The notes below the pieces were generated by a model that did not search any database, had not been told where the DNA came from, and worked only from the letters and a program-made list of their open reading frames with translations. Position numbers and translations under genes: made by a program. This document shows positions 36,965 to 46,512 of a stretch of 64,000 bases of DNA, one piece after another. Position 1 is the stretch's first letter. Each line of letters begins with the position of its first letter. Source of the DNA: Gallionella sp. GTDB lineage: Bacteria; Pseudomonadota; Gammaproteobacteria; Burkholderiales; Gallionellaceae. The stretch spans positions 1-64,000 of the forward strand of contig JAQTZW010000003.1 in the NCBI GenBank assembly GCA_028687575.1, given 5' to 3'.

Positions 36965-39517
36965 ATGAATAAGCTGGATTTCTGGAAAAAGGACTGGTTC
37001 GCAGGTTTGCTGTTGGCGTTGGTTTTTGTGTTGGCTTCCAACAGTGATTTGTTGCAAAGTCTTGAGCGCAAGGCCTACGACCTGGCAATGGTGTCGTCGT
37101 CGCGCCAACCCAGCAACAAGGTTGCGGTGATCGTGATAGACGATGCAAGCATCGCCAATATCGGGCGTTGGCCTTGGCCGCGCGAGATACATGCCGGAAT
37201 GATAGACATCCTGACGGCGGGGCATGCCAAGGCCATCGGCCTGACGACTTTCTTCGTCGAGCCGCAAGTTGACCCTGGTTTGAAATATATCCAGAAGATT
37301 GCGGCGTTGCTGGGGAAGGATACTTCTGGCAAGGCAGAGGCAACGGGCGGGAAGGCTGAGCTTGATGCCGTACTGCAGGATGCGGCGGTTCATCTTGATC
37401 ATGACCGTCAACTTGCTGCCAGCATGGCCGGTTCCGGCAATGTGCTGTTGCCGATGTTCTTTGAATTGGGGGAGTCGCTGGGGCGACCCGATCAACCTTT
37501 GCCGGACTATGTTCAGAGTAATCGGTTGACCAATGTGCAAAGCGGTGAAGTGTCGGGGGCGCTTTCTGCATCGAGTGTGTTGTTTCCGATCCCGGAGTTG
37601 GGCAGCAAGTCCAGTGCTCTTGGGCATCTCAACAGTTTCCGTGATGAAGATGGTGCGATACGTACCGAGCCGCTGGTGGTGCGCTATTACGATCAATACT
37701 ACCCATCCATGGCGCTGATGTTGGCTGCAAAAAGCCTTAATCTCGGGCCGCAGGACATCCAGGTCGAACTTGGTAAGAGGGTTAAGCTGGGTGGGCGCGA
37801 GATAGCCGGCGGTGCTGATATGCGCATGCATACCTATTTCTATCAGGATGCGAATGGCCAGCCGGCTTTTAATCCGGATTCCTTTTACGATGTGTATAGC
37901 GGCAAGATTTCGGCAGAAAAATACCGCGACAAGATTGTCCTGATCGGCGCATCGGCTGCCGGTGTTGGTACCTTGCAAGTCACGCCGGTGTCCTGGGGGA
38001 TGCCTTCCACCGTCACTTTGGCGCACTCAGTGTCCAGCATCCTGCAGGGAGATGCCCTGCAAGTCCCCACGTGGGCGGGTCCCGCCAGAGCCGCAGCCTT
38101 TCTGTTGGTGGTGTTATATCTGGTTATCGTATTGCCGGGGCTGAAGGCGATGCCTGCAGCCGGGGTGACTAGCCTGTTCTTTATCGCGTTGCTGGGTACG
38201 CATTTCGTCTTGATGTCCACGGAAGGCGTTTGGGTGCAGTTGATGTTGCCAGCGACCCTGTTGCTTGCCGGACATTTGTTGTTGACCACCAAACATTTCC
38301 TGACGACCGAACGCGGCAAGTTGAAGTCTGATGCTGAATCGGCTGAAAGCAATCGCATGCTGGGCTTGGCCTTTCAGGGGCAGGGGCAACTGGATATGGC
38401 GTTCGACAAGTTCCGCAAGGTTCCGCTGGACAGTGGCGTGATGGAGGTGTTGTATAACCTTGGCCTGGATTTTGAACGCAAGCGCCAGTTCAATAAGGCC
38501 GAATCGGTTTTCAGGTATATGAGCGAATACGACCCGGAGTTCTGCGACCTGCCGCAACGGATGAAACGGATGCAGAATCTGTCGCAGACGGTCATGCTGG
38601 GCGGTACGACCGGCAGCCGGATGCGTAGCCGGATCATGCTGGAGAGCGATGGCATCACGCGGCCCACACTGGGACGTTATGTGATCGAGAAAGAATTGGG
38701 CAATGGGGCAATGGGGGTGGTGTATTTCGGCAGGGATCCGAGGATAGGCCGCGAGATGGCGATCAAGACGATGAGCCTGTCTCAGGAGTTCGCAGGCAAG
38801 GAGTTGGATGAGGCGAGAGAGCGTTTCTTCCGGGAGGCGGAGTCTGCCGGCCGTCTGAATCATCCGGACATCGTGGCTATCTACGATGCCGGCGAGGAGC
38901 ATGATCTGGCTTATATTGCGATGGAGTACCTCCGGGGCGAGGATTTGACGGCCTATGCGGAAGCAGGGAACTTGTTGCCGCTGGCGACTTTGATGGAACT
39001 TATTGCGCGCGTGGCAGATGCGCTGGATTACGCACACCGGCAGAATGTGGTGCACCGCGACATCAAACCGGCGAATATCATGTATGACGCTGCCACCAAC
39101 ATGCTCAAGGTGACCGACTTTGGTTTGGCGCGCATCACCGATGCCAACAAGACCAGAACGGGGGTCATCTATGGCACGCCGTCCTACATGTCGCCTGAAC
39201 AATTGGCCGGCAAGAAGATAGACGGGCAGTCCGATCTGTTCTCGCTGGGCGTGACCTTGTATCAACTGGCTTGTGGTAAGCTCCCGTTCGAGGGTGATTC
39301 ACTGGCTCAGCTTATGTATCGTATTGCTTATAACCCACCTCCTGATATTTTGGATTTCAGGTCAGACCTGCCGCCTTGTCTGGTGGCAGTCATCAATAAG
39401 GCGCTATCCAAGCGGCATGAGGATCGTTATGCCAATGGGGAGGAAATGGCTGATGCATTGCGCCGGTGCGCTGCCAGCTTACAAGGGCAGAGTCAGTCTG
39501 CGGGAGTGAATGTATGA
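36965..39517 (+). CDS. CHASE2-domain membrane Ser/Thr protein kinase
   Basis: An 850-residue receptor kinase. One N-terminal helix (about 12-30) leads into an extracytoplasmic CHASE2 domain (about 35-345, with VIDDASIANIGRWPWPRE). Three helices at about 365-440, two TPR-like repeats (about 460-530), then a Hanks-type kinase (about 568-830): glycine loop GNGAMGVVYFG, MAIKT with the ATP Lys, VVHRDIKPANIM, TDFGLARI and GTPSYMSPEQ. All catalytic residues are present. It likely senses an envelope signal and phosphorylates cytosolic targets. The stop overlaps the PP2C start (ATGA), so kinase and phosphatase are coupled. Confidence 0.93.
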   Translation: MNKLDFWKKDWFAGLLLALVFVLASNSDLLQSLERKAYDLAMVSSSRQPSNKVAVIVIDDASIANIGRWPWPREIHAGMIDILTAGHAKAIGLTTFFVEPQVDPGLKYIQKIAALLGKDTSGKAEATGGKAELDAVLQDAAVHLDHDRQLAASMAGSGNVLLPMFFELGESLGRPDQPLPDYVQSNRLTNVQSGEVSGALSASSVLFPIPELGSKSSALGHLNSFRDEDGAIRTEPLVVRYYDQYYPSMALMLAAKSLNLGPQDIQVELGKRVKLGGREIAGGADMRMHTYFYQDANGQPAFNPDSFYDVYSGKISAEKYRDKIVLIGASAAGVGTLQVTPVSWGMPSTVTLAHSVSSILQGDALQVPTWAGPARAAAFLLVVLYLVIVLPGLKAMPAAGVTSLFFIALLGTHFVLMSTEGVWVQLMLPATLLLAGHLLLTTKHFLTTERGKLKSDAESAESNRMLGLAFQGQGQLDMAFDKFRKVPLDSGVMEVLYNLGLDFERKRQFNKAESVFRYMSEYDPEFCDLPQRMKRMQNLSQTVMLGGTTGSRMRSRIMLESDGITRPTLGRYVIEKELGNGAMGVVYFGRDPRIGREMAIKTMSLSQEFAGKELDEARERFFREAESAGRLNHPDIVAIYDAGEEHDLAYIAMEYLRGEDLTAYAEAGNLLPLATLMELIARVADALDYAHRQNVVHRDIKPANIMYDAATNMLKVTDFGLARITDANKTRTGVIYGTPSYMSPEQLAGKKIDGQSDLFSLGVTLYQLACGKLPFEGDSLAQLMYRIAYNPPPDILDFRSDLPPCLVAVINKALSKRHEDRYANGEEMADALRRCAASLQGQSQSAGVNV

Positions 39518-40341
39518 GGTTAATCGAGGCGCTGGAAGTTGTCAGTGAAACTCATCCGGGCATGTTAAGGGCGCACAACGAGGATAGTGTGGCGGTGGAG
39601 CCGGCTTGCGGCTTGGTGGTGCTTGCGGATGGCATGGGCGGCTATAACGCCGGGGAAGTGGCGAGCGGAATCGCGGTGACGGTGATGATCAGCGAGATCG
39701 TCCCGGCTTTGGCTGATGCCACCCCGATCCAGCGAGATGAAGAGACCGGTGAGGAATTGGCGGTCGTGTCGCTGGGAGCCGCTATTCGCAAGGCAAACGC
39801 CTCCATTTTTAATGCGGCGCGCAGCCAGTCGCAATATGCCGGAATGGGAACGACAATCGTGTCCGCACTGTTTTATGACAACAGGGTGGTCGTTGGGCAT
39901 GTCGGCGATTCGCGTGCCTATCGCTTGCGCGGGGAGAGACTGGAGTTGCTAACGCGTGACCATTCCCTGTTACAGGAGCAAATAGACAGCGGCATGATCA
40001 GCGTCGAGAATGCTCGGCATTCCAAAAACAAGAACCTGGTCACGCGTGCCGTAGGCATAGATGGAGAAGTGCTGCCGGAACTGCATGTACACGATGTGTT
40101 GGTCGGCGATATTTACCTGCTGTGTTCGGATGGTTTGAACGATATGGTCGAAGATGGCGATATCGAGTCTGCGCTGTATGGTTTGCAGGGGAATCTGCCG
40201 ATGGCGGCTGAGCAATTGATCCAGTGCGCCAATGACAATGGTGGTCGTGACAACGTTTCGGTGATTCTGGTGAAGATTAAACATGAGTATGCACAGCCGC
40301 GTAGCTGGCCGGTGCGTTTGCTCGATTGGTTCAAGAAATAA
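39514..40341 (+). CDS. PP2C-type Ser/Thr phosphatase
   Basis: A 275-residue PPM/PP2C phosphatase with the metal-binding signatures intact: AHNEDSVAVE, VLADGMGGYNAGEVAS, VGHVGDSRAYRL, LLCSDGLNDMV, and GGRDNVSVILV. No membrane helix. ATG 39514 overlaps the kinase stop, and the open frame upstream (to 39466) lies in the kinase tail. It should reverse phosphorylation by the preceding kinase, in the style of PrkC-PrpC or PknB-PstP pairs. Confidence 0.92.
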   Translation: MRLIEALEVVSETHPGMLRAHNEDSVAVEPACGLVVLADGMGGYNAGEVASGIAVTVMISEIVPALADATPIQRDEETGEELAVVSLGAAIRKANASIFNAARSQSQYAGMGTTIVSALFYDNRVVVGHVGDSRAYRLRGERLELLTRDHSLLQEQIDSGMISVENARHSKNKNLVTRAVGIDGEVLPELHVHDVLVGDIYLLCSDGLNDMVEDGDIESALYGLQGNLPMAAEQLIQCANDNGGRDNVSVILVKIKHEYAQPRSWPVRLLDWFKK

Positions 40342-40352
40342 GGGGGGCTGCC

Positions 40353-41138
40353 ATGACTGCTAAGTTGATATTAAGTCTGGATGGAGTGGTGGTGCAGGAA
40401 TGTCCGCTGATCAAAGAGCGGGTGACAATCGGGCGCAAGGCGCATAACGATATCGTCATCAATAATCTCGCCGTGAGCGGCGTGCATGCGGCGGTGGTTA
40501 CTATCCTCAACGACTCTTTTTTGGAGGACTTGGATAGTACTAATGGCTTGTCAGTGAATGGAGAGGTGACAAAAAAGCACTTCTTGCAGAACAATGATGT
40601 CATCGAAATCGGTAAGTACAAACTGAAGTATCTGAATGACCAGGTCAGTCAGACATCTGCCAGCGATTTTGAGAAGACCATGATGATGCATGCACCTGCG
40701 ATTCCGGTTCAGTCAGCCGCTGAGAAGTCAGGGGATACCGGGCATTACAGAGCCTTGCAGGGGGCTGCGATTGAGGAATCGGGCGGTGATACACGGTTAG
40801 GCTATGACAGGGTTGCCAAGACAGGCCCCAACCCTGTGGTGCCACCACCACTTTCGCCGGCACAGCCGGCAAGCCGGGCGGCTGCGGTACAGATACTCAA
40901 TGGTCCCAATGCAGGCAAGGAGCTCGAGTTGGTGAAAAGCCTGACTACGCTTGGCAAGCCCGGTGTCCAGGTGGCCGTGTTGACACGTCGCCCACTTGGT
41001 TATTTCATCACCCATGTCGAGGGAGCTATTTTCCCATCCGTGAATGGTCAGGCGCTGGGAGAGCAACCGCATCAGTTAAACGATCATGACGTGATTGAAC
41101 TGGCCGGCGTGAAGATGGAGTTCTATTTCAAGGACTGA
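40353..41138 (+). CDS. Double FHA-domain phosphopeptide-binding protein
   Basis: A 261-residue soluble protein. The N-terminal FHA domain (about 5-95) has VTIGRKAHNDIVINN, the SGVHA core, and DSTNGLSVNG. A Pro/Ser/Ala-rich linker with several Ser/Thr (about 105-180) follows, then a C-terminal FHA-like domain (about 185-260) that is degenerate, with LGKPGVQVAVLTRR instead of the G-R-x-x-x-N-D loop but keeping SVNGQAL. FHA domains bind phosphothreonine. Its place 11 bp after the phosphatase makes it the likely effector or scaffold of this kinase pathway. Confidence 0.88.
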   Translation: MTAKLILSLDGVVVQECPLIKERVTIGRKAHNDIVINNLAVSGVHAAVVTILNDSFLEDLDSTNGLSVNGEVTKKHFLQNNDVIEIGKYKLKYLNDQVSQTSASDFEKTMMMHAPAIPVQSAAEKSGDTGHYRALQGAAIEESGGDTRLGYDRVAKTGPNPVVPPPLSPAQPASRAAAVQILNGPNAGKELELVKSLTTLGKPGVQVAVLTRRPLGYFITHVEGAIFPSVNGQALGEQPHQLNDHDVIELAGVKMEFYFKD

Positions 41139-41170
41139 CAATCCGCCATAAAAAATAAGAATGGTTGAAT

Positions 41171-41935
41171 ATGAGGCTTAGCGTATTAGGATGTAGTGGG
41201 GGTATAGGTGGCAGTTCGCACACCACTACATTATTGGTGGATCAGGATATATTGATAGACGCAGGGACCGGGTTGAATGAACTCAGTCTGAGTGAATTGT
41301 GCGAGATAGATCACGTTTTTCTCACACACTCCCATCTGGATCACATTTGCTGTCTTCCTTTCCTGGTGGATAGCGTAGGCTGGATGCGTGACCGCCCATT
41401 GACGGTCTATGCGAGCGGCGCAACCATAGAAACGCTTAGAAATCATATTTTTAACTGGAGCATCTGGCCGGACTTTTCCGAGATACCTAATGTAAAACAG
41501 CCCATCATGCGTTTCCGCGAAATTGGGTTGGGCGAGGTGGTGGAGCTGCAGGGACGCCGCATACGCGCCCTGCCGGCGACTCACACGGTTCCTGCGGTTG
41601 GCTATCATCTGGATAGCGGGCAGGGCAGCCTGGTTTTTAGCGGTGACACGCATGTCAACGATGACCTTTGGGAGTTGGTTAATCAGATAGAGAATCTCAG
41701 ATATCTGATAATAGAGACCGCCTTTTCCGAGAAGGAGCGAGCTTTGGCGGATCTTTCCCTGCACCTGTGCCCGAGTTTGCTGGCGGGTGAGCTGGCTAAG
41801 TTCAGGGGCGATGCCGAGGTCTATATCACACACCTGAAACCGGGTGAGGTGGATCTGACCATGCAGGAAATCGAGCGCCATGTGCAGCAGTCGCCCCCTA
41901 AAATGTTGCTGAACAATCAGGTGTTGGAGTTTTAG
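41171..41935 (+). CDS. Metallo-beta-lactamase-fold hydrolase (cyclic-nucleotide PDE-like)
   Basis: A 254-residue MBL-fold enzyme with all metal sites: THSHLDHICC (HxHxDH), ATHTVPAVGY, SGDTHVND and a late His in ITHLKPG. The arrangement resembles class II 3',5'-cyclic nucleotide phosphodiesterases and RNase Z-type MBL proteins. cAMP or another small phosphodiester is thus a plausible substrate, but this is not shown. ATG 41171 is used; TTG 41165 is possible. It is 32 bp after the FHA gene and in the same direction, so it is probably co-transcribed with the kinase group. Confidence 0.8.
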   Translation: MRLSVLGCSGGIGGSSHTTTLLVDQDILIDAGTGLNELSLSELCEIDHVFLTHSHLDHICCLPFLVDSVGWMRDRPLTVYASGATIETLRNHIFNWSIWPDFSEIPNVKQPIMRFREIGLGEVVELQGRRIRALPATHTVPAVGYHLDSGQGSLVFSGDTHVNDDLWELVNQIENLRYLIIETAFSEKERALADLSLHLCPSLLAGELAKFRGDAEVYITHLKPGEVDLTMQEIERHVQQSPPKMLLNNQVLEF

Positions 41936-42058
41936 TGAGAGGATGAGGCCGGGTTTGGTTTGACGAAGGTGGTTGGGGGGCACGTCTACCAAGTTTCCAA
42001 ATTACGCGAACGGGATGGTTCGTGTGTGTGCGATTGAACGAGCAGTGCAGGAGCAGGG

Positions 42059-44440
42059 ATGATTCCAACAGTAGACAGGCGCAGTAACGACATGAGCAGC
42101 AAACTTGAGTTCACTACGAATCTCAATCATGTCATCAATAAAATTCACGCGACCAATAATATTGACGAGATCATGCTGGATGTCAGCAAGGACATTTGCG
42201 CCTTGTTCAATTCTGACAGGCTGACCATCTATGTCCTCGGTGAGGATAATGTTTCGCTGGTTTCCAAAGTCAAGACGGGGCTGAATTCCTTCAAGGATCT
42301 CAAGCTGCCAATCGCCGAGCAGAGCGTGGCCGGTTATGTGGCTGTCAACAAGAAGCTGCTCAACATCATGGATGTCTATGATGAGCAGGAGTTGGCCAGG
42401 TATAGCCCACATTTACGTTTTTTGAGGGAAGTAGATAAACGTACCGGATACCGTACCAAACAGATGTTGGTGGCACCGATTCTGGATGGGGTGAATGGTG
42501 ACTTGATAGGCGTTATCCAGATCATCAATAACAAGGGGGGGATTCCCTTTTCACCTCAGGTTGAGGAAGGTGTCGTCGAGCTGGCGCAAACCATGGCGGT
42601 CGCATTGCGTCAGCGTCAGGAAAGAGCCGCAGTCAAGACGCGCTACGACTATCTGGTGGCGGGTGGGGTGATGTCAGCACCGGAATTTGAGCTGGCTACT
42701 CGTACCGCACGGCGCAAGGGCGTGGAAGTAGAAGAGGTATTGCTGGATGAATTTCAAGTCAGCTTGGCCGCTTTGGGTGGCGCATTGTCCCATTTCTTTG
42801 GCGTTGCTTATGAGCCATTCAAGGCGGATCGCATCAAGCCCTCCGATCTGCTACGCAATCTCAAGCGTGAATTTGTCGAGAGTAGTCACTGGGTGCCGGT
42901 AGAGGAAACGCAGGAAGGTGTCGTGATTCTGACCACCGATCCCGAGCGTATCCAGGCATCCAGGGTGGTCAACAACATCTTTCCCCGGAATAGGCTGGTT
43001 TACAAGGTTTGCGCGCAGCGCGAATTCAGACAGACGTTAGATGCCTTCTATGGTGGCGGAGATCTTGGTTTTAATGGTAAGGCGGAGGATGGCTCCACGG
43101 TTGACGAGCTGTTGTCCAGCATGGGAGGGGACGAAGATGAAAGCTCGGTCCTCACACAGGAAGATGTCAATGCGGCGGCAGACAACGAGCTGGTCAAGCT
43201 GGTCAACAAGATTATTGTGGATGCCTATCGCATGGGTGCGTCCGATATCCACGTCGAACCGCAGCCCGGCAAGGCCAAAACGCAAATTCGTTTGCGTAAG
43301 GATGGTGCGCTGTTGAATTACATCGAAGTGCCTTCCACCTATCGCAATGCGTTGGTGACGCGCCTGAAGATCATGTGTGATCTGGATATTGCCGAGAAGC
43401 GCCGCCCGCAGGACGGCAAGATCAAGTTCAAGAAATTTGGGCCTCTGGACATCGAGTTGCGTGTAGCGACCATCCCGTCGCAGGGTGGGGTTGAAGATGT
43501 CGTGATGCGTATTCTGGCGGCGGGCGAACCTTTGCCGCTTGAGAAAATGGGCTTCTCGGAGCGCAATAATGAGCTGATAAAACATACGGTCAGCAAGCCC
43601 TACGGTCTGTTTTTCGTTTGCGGGCCAACCGGTTCCGGTAAAACGACCACGCTGCATTCCATTCTGAGCTACATCAACAAGCCTGAAACCAAGATATGGA
43701 CTGCCGAAGACCCCGTGGAGATCACCCAGAAGGGGTTGCGGCAGGTGCAGATCAACAAGAAGGCCGGCATGGATTTTGCGACGGTCATGCGCGCCTTCCT
43801 GCGTGCCGATCCTGATGTGATCATGGTCGGTGAGATGCGCGACAAGGAGACTGTTTCTATCGGCATCGAGGCATCGCTGACCGGTCACCTGGTGTTTGCC
43901 ACCCTGCATACCAATAGCGCGCCTGAATCCATCATCCGCTTGCTGGACATGGGGATGGACCCATTCAATTTTGCCGATGCCTTGCTGGGTATCCTGGCCC
44001 AGCGTCTGGCAAGACGCTTGTGCAGTGACTGCAAGAAGCCGCATGTTGCGAGCGAGGCCGAGATAAAAGAGCTGATGGCCGAGTACAGCGAGGAGCTGAA
44101 ACATACTGTCCGCTGGAAAGCTGCTCCCGACGCTGCCCGCAAGGCGCTGCTGGATGAGTGGACCCGGCTGTATGCCAATGACAAGAAGCAATTTACGCTC
44201 TACACGCCGGTGGGATGCGACAAGTGCATGGGGACGGGCTATCGCGGGCGCGTGGGCTTGCATGAATTACTGATAGGCAGCGACCCGGTGAAGCGGGCCA
44301 TCCAGGAACATGCGCGGGTCGCCGAATTGTTGGCCATTGCGCTGGATGAAGGTATGCGCACCCTGAAGCAGGACGGTATGGAGAAAGTCTTGCAGGGCAT
44401 TACCGACATGCATCAGGTGCGCGCCGTCTGTATCAAATAA
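42059..44440 (+). CDS. GAF-fused type IV pilus/type II secretion assembly ATPase
   Basis: A 793-residue fusion. An N-terminal GAF domain (about 15-185, after M-S-S-K-L-E-F) is followed by a GspE/PilB N-terminal domain (about 200-265, VEVEEVLLDEFQVSLAALG) and a complete secretion ATPase (about 375-785). The ATPase has Walker A FVCGPTGSGKTTT (about 522), the Asp box and His boxes (AEDPVEITQKG, HLVFATLHTNSA), and a four-Cys zinc site (CSDCKKP and CDKCMG). Canonical PilB is about 570 residues, so the GAF is an addition. RBS AGGAG lies before ATG 42059. It may power pilus extension, with the GAF sensing a small ligand. It follows the MBL gene by 123 bp and no pilC, pilD or pilM-Q genes are adjacent. 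Confidence 0.88.
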   Translation: MIPTVDRRSNDMSSKLEFTTNLNHVINKIHATNNIDEIMLDVSKDICALFNSDRLTIYVLGEDNVSLVSKVKTGLNSFKDLKLPIAEQSVAGYVAVNKKLLNIMDVYDEQELARYSPHLRFLREVDKRTGYRTKQMLVAPILDGVNGDLIGVIQIINNKGGIPFSPQVEEGVVELAQTMAVALRQRQERAAVKTRYDYLVAGGVMSAPEFELATRTARRKGVEVEEVLLDEFQVSLAALGGALSHFFGVAYEPFKADRIKPSDLLRNLKREFVESSHWVPVEETQEGVVILTTDPERIQASRVVNNIFPRNRLVYKVCAQREFRQTLDAFYGGGDLGFNGKAEDGSTVDELLSSMGGDEDESSVLTQEDVNAAADNELVKLVNKIIVDAYRMGASDIHVEPQPGKAKTQIRLRKDGALLNYIEVPSTYRNALVTRLKIMCDLDIAEKRRPQDGKIKFKKFGPLDIELRVATIPSQGGVEDVVMRILAAGEPLPLEKMGFSERNNELIKHTVSKPYGLFFVCGPTGSGKTTTLHSILSYINKPETKIWTAEDPVEITQKGLRQVQINKKAGMDFATVMRAFLRADPDVIMVGEMRDKETVSIGIEASLTGHLVFATLHTNSAPESIIRLLDMGMDPFNFADALLGILAQRLARRLCSDCKKPHVASEAEIKELMAEYSEELKHTVRWKAAPDAARKALLDEWTRLYANDKKQFTLYTPVGCDKCMGTGYRGRVGLHELLIGSDPVKRAIQEHARVAELLAIALDEGMRTLKQDGMEKVLQGITDMHQVRAVCIK

Positions 44441-44463
44441 GGAGACGCTGATTTATTCGAGAT

Positions 44464-44572
44464 CGTCGTTCCCACGCAAAGGGGTATGCAGGCAAACCGC
44501 AAAGCGGCTGCTCGCATAGCGGGAGCCCAGTTAAATCCAAAGGCAGGATATCCGCCTGCGCGGGTATGACGA
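44464..44572. repeat. MITE-like palindromic element between ATPase and HD-GYP genes
   Basis: A 109-bp element with inverted ends: CGTCGTTCCCACGC at the left and GCGCGGGTATGACG at the right. The core (44481-44527, GGGGTATGCAGGCAAACCGC onwards) is repeated with roughly 80% identity at 49880-49926. A second GC palindrome (CCGCCTGCGCGG) lies near the right end. It occupies most of the 216-bp gap, so the HD-GYP gene may have its own promoter near 44580-44650. Confidence 0.65.
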
Positions 44573-44656
44573 ATCAATCGGTGCTTTTCCAAGTATCAAC
44601 GCCCTTGCCAGGCCGGCTGGTGGGGGCTGTGTTTCGCAGCTAACGATGGTGCACTT

Positions 44657-46270
44657 ATGTCAACTGACCAAAAACCAATTGCGCGACTGAAGGAACTCAA
44701 CGAAATCGGTATTGCACTGTCACAGCAGCGCGATATCAATGACCTGCTCAAACTGATACTGGACGCGGCCAAACGCATCACCCATGCCGATGCCGGTACG
44801 CTTTACCTGTACGATGCCGAGCAGCAGGTGTTGCGCTTCGAGATCGTGCGCAACGATAGCTTGCAAATATCAATGGGTGGTGCAGCAGGCAAGCCCATCG
44901 TATTTAATCCGGTACATCTATTCGATGAGAACGGCAAGCCAAATCACAGTATGGTGGTTAGCCATGCGGCTTTGACGGGCGAAACGGTCAACATCCCCGA
45001 TGCCTACGCGGCCCAAGGTTTCGACTTTTCGGGTACCAAGAGTTTCGATAGCAAGTCCGGCTATCATTCCAAGTCGTTCCTGACGGTACCGATGTGTAAC
45101 CATGAGGGCGAAGTGATCGGCGTGCTGCAATTGATCAATTCGCTGGTGAGGGGTGTCGTCGCTGCCTTTTCTGCCGATGATCAACGGTTGGTCGAATCGC
45201 TCGCTTCGCAGGCAGCAATTGCGCTAACCAACCGCAAGCTCATCAATCAGCTCGAAGAGCTGTTCGAATCCTTCATCAAACTGATCAATAGTGCGATTGA
45301 TGACAAGTCGCCCTATACCGGCGGGCATTGCGCACGTGTGCCTGAACTCACCATGATGATCGCCGAGGCGGTCAACAATACCTACCAAGGGCCGCTCAAG
45401 GATTTTGTCCTGACCGAGCGTGACCGGCACGAGTTGCGGATTGCCAGCCTGTTGCATGATTGCGGCAAGATAACGACTCCTGTACATGTCGTGGATAAAC
45501 CGACCAAACTGCATACCTTGTTCGACCGTATCGGGCTGGTGGACACCCGATTTGAATTACTAAAACGCGATGCCGAGATTGCCATGCTCAAGAAGCAGGT
45601 GGCGGGTAGCGGTGATGAGGCTGAGTTTCGAGCCGAATATCAGGCGCGTATCCGGCAATTGGACGATGACCGCGAGTTTCTGCGCCAGTGCAATCGCGGC
45701 GTCGAGGCGATGCCCGAGGCTGCGCAACAACGCGTTTGCGATATCGCCAGTTACCAGTGGCAGGATGCAACTGGGCGCATGAGTAATTTTCTCAGCGAAG
45801 ATGAAGTGAACAATCTGACGATACGCGCCGGCACGCTGACTGCCGACGAGCGCGAAATCATCAATCGTCATATTGTCGTGACTATCAAGATGCTGGAATC
45901 CTTGCCATGGCCCAGACAACTCAAAAATGTGCCCGAATACGCCGGTGGACACCATGAGCGCATGGACGGTAAAGGCTATCCGCGTGGGCTGACGCGCGAT
46001 CAGATGTCCTTGCAAGCCCGCATCATGGGCATCGCCGATATATTCGAGGCACTGACTGCCAAGGACAGGCCGTACAAGGTGGGCAAGTCGCTGACCGAGG
46101 CGCTGACCATACTAGGCAAGTTCAAGTTGGGCGGGCATATTGACCCGGATGTATTCGATGTCTTCATTCGCGAGAAAGTGTACCTGCGCTATGCGCAACA
46201 ATTCCTATCCTCTGAACAACTGGATGACGTGGATCTGGAGCACATACCGGGTGTGAATCTTGTCGACTGA
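44657..46270 (+). CDS. GAF-HD-GYP c-di-GMP phosphodiesterase
   Basis: A 537-residue soluble protein: GAF (about 25-180), a short helical linker, then HD-GYP (about 215-520). HD motifs: GGHCARVPEL, LHDCGKI (about 267) and GGHHERMDGKGYPRGL (about 432), plus the conserved IFEALTAKDRPYK. The distance between HDxGK and HHE is about 165 residues, versus 53 in the truncated HD-GYP at the left edge, because of an added 110-residue helical insert (LKRDAEIAMLKKQ and FRAEYQARIRQL). Likely hydrolyses c-di-GMP. Located between the ATPase and pilin genes. No strong ribosome-binding site before ATG 44657. Confidence 0.9.
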   Translation: MSTDQKPIARLKELNEIGIALSQQRDINDLLKLILDAAKRITHADAGTLYLYDAEQQVLRFEIVRNDSLQISMGGAAGKPIVFNPVHLFDENGKPNHSMVVSHAALTGETVNIPDAYAAQGFDFSGTKSFDSKSGYHSKSFLTVPMCNHEGEVIGVLQLINSLVRGVVAAFSADDQRLVESLASQAAIALTNRKLINQLEELFESFIKLINSAIDDKSPYTGGHCARVPELTMMIAEAVNNTYQGPLKDFVLTERDRHELRIASLLHDCGKITTPVHVVDKPTKLHTLFDRIGLVDTRFELLKRDAEIAMLKKQVAGSGDEAEFRAEYQARIRQLDDDREFLRQCNRGVEAMPEAAQQRVCDIASYQWQDATGRMSNFLSEDEVNNLTIRAGTLTADEREIINRHIVVTIKMLESLPWPRQLKNVPEYAGGHHERMDGKGYPRGLTRDQMSLQARIMGIADIFEALTAKDRPYKVGKSLTEALTILGKFKLGGHIDPDVFDVFIREKVYLRYAQQFLSSEQLDDVDLEHIPGVNLVD

Positions 46271-46400
46271 AGGGGGATGGCGGTATATGGGTTGTCTGGG
46301 TGACGAAAATCGTCACCTGACTGACGATAACTGGTTGGGCGGGTTCCGTAGATAAGCAGGCGGCTAAGGGGAATTTAGATAAATCAATGAGTTGCTAGTC

Positions 46401-46416
46401 TGGCACGGGAATTGCT
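46401..46416 (+). promoter_or_regulatory. Sigma-54 (RpoN) promoter of the pilin gene
   Basis: TGGCACG-N4-TTGCT matches the -24/-12 consensus exactly, with the GG and GC dinucleotides correctly spaced. It is 97 bp upstream of the pilin ATG. RpoN/PilR control of pilA is established in Pseudomonas and Neisseria relatives. Confidence 0.85.
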
Positions 46417-46512
46417 TTATAATTACCAAGCACACACAGGGTGTGTTTGCCGCAAGCCGGAAAGTGCGACTTGAAGGCTGAAGAAATCAAATTTATTAAC
46501 TAGGAGCTTGAT

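Noticed and set aside
36461-38026. 521-residue open frame opposite the stress protein and CHASE2 kinase
   Set aside because: Overlaps two well-supported genes on the other strand and shows no domain.
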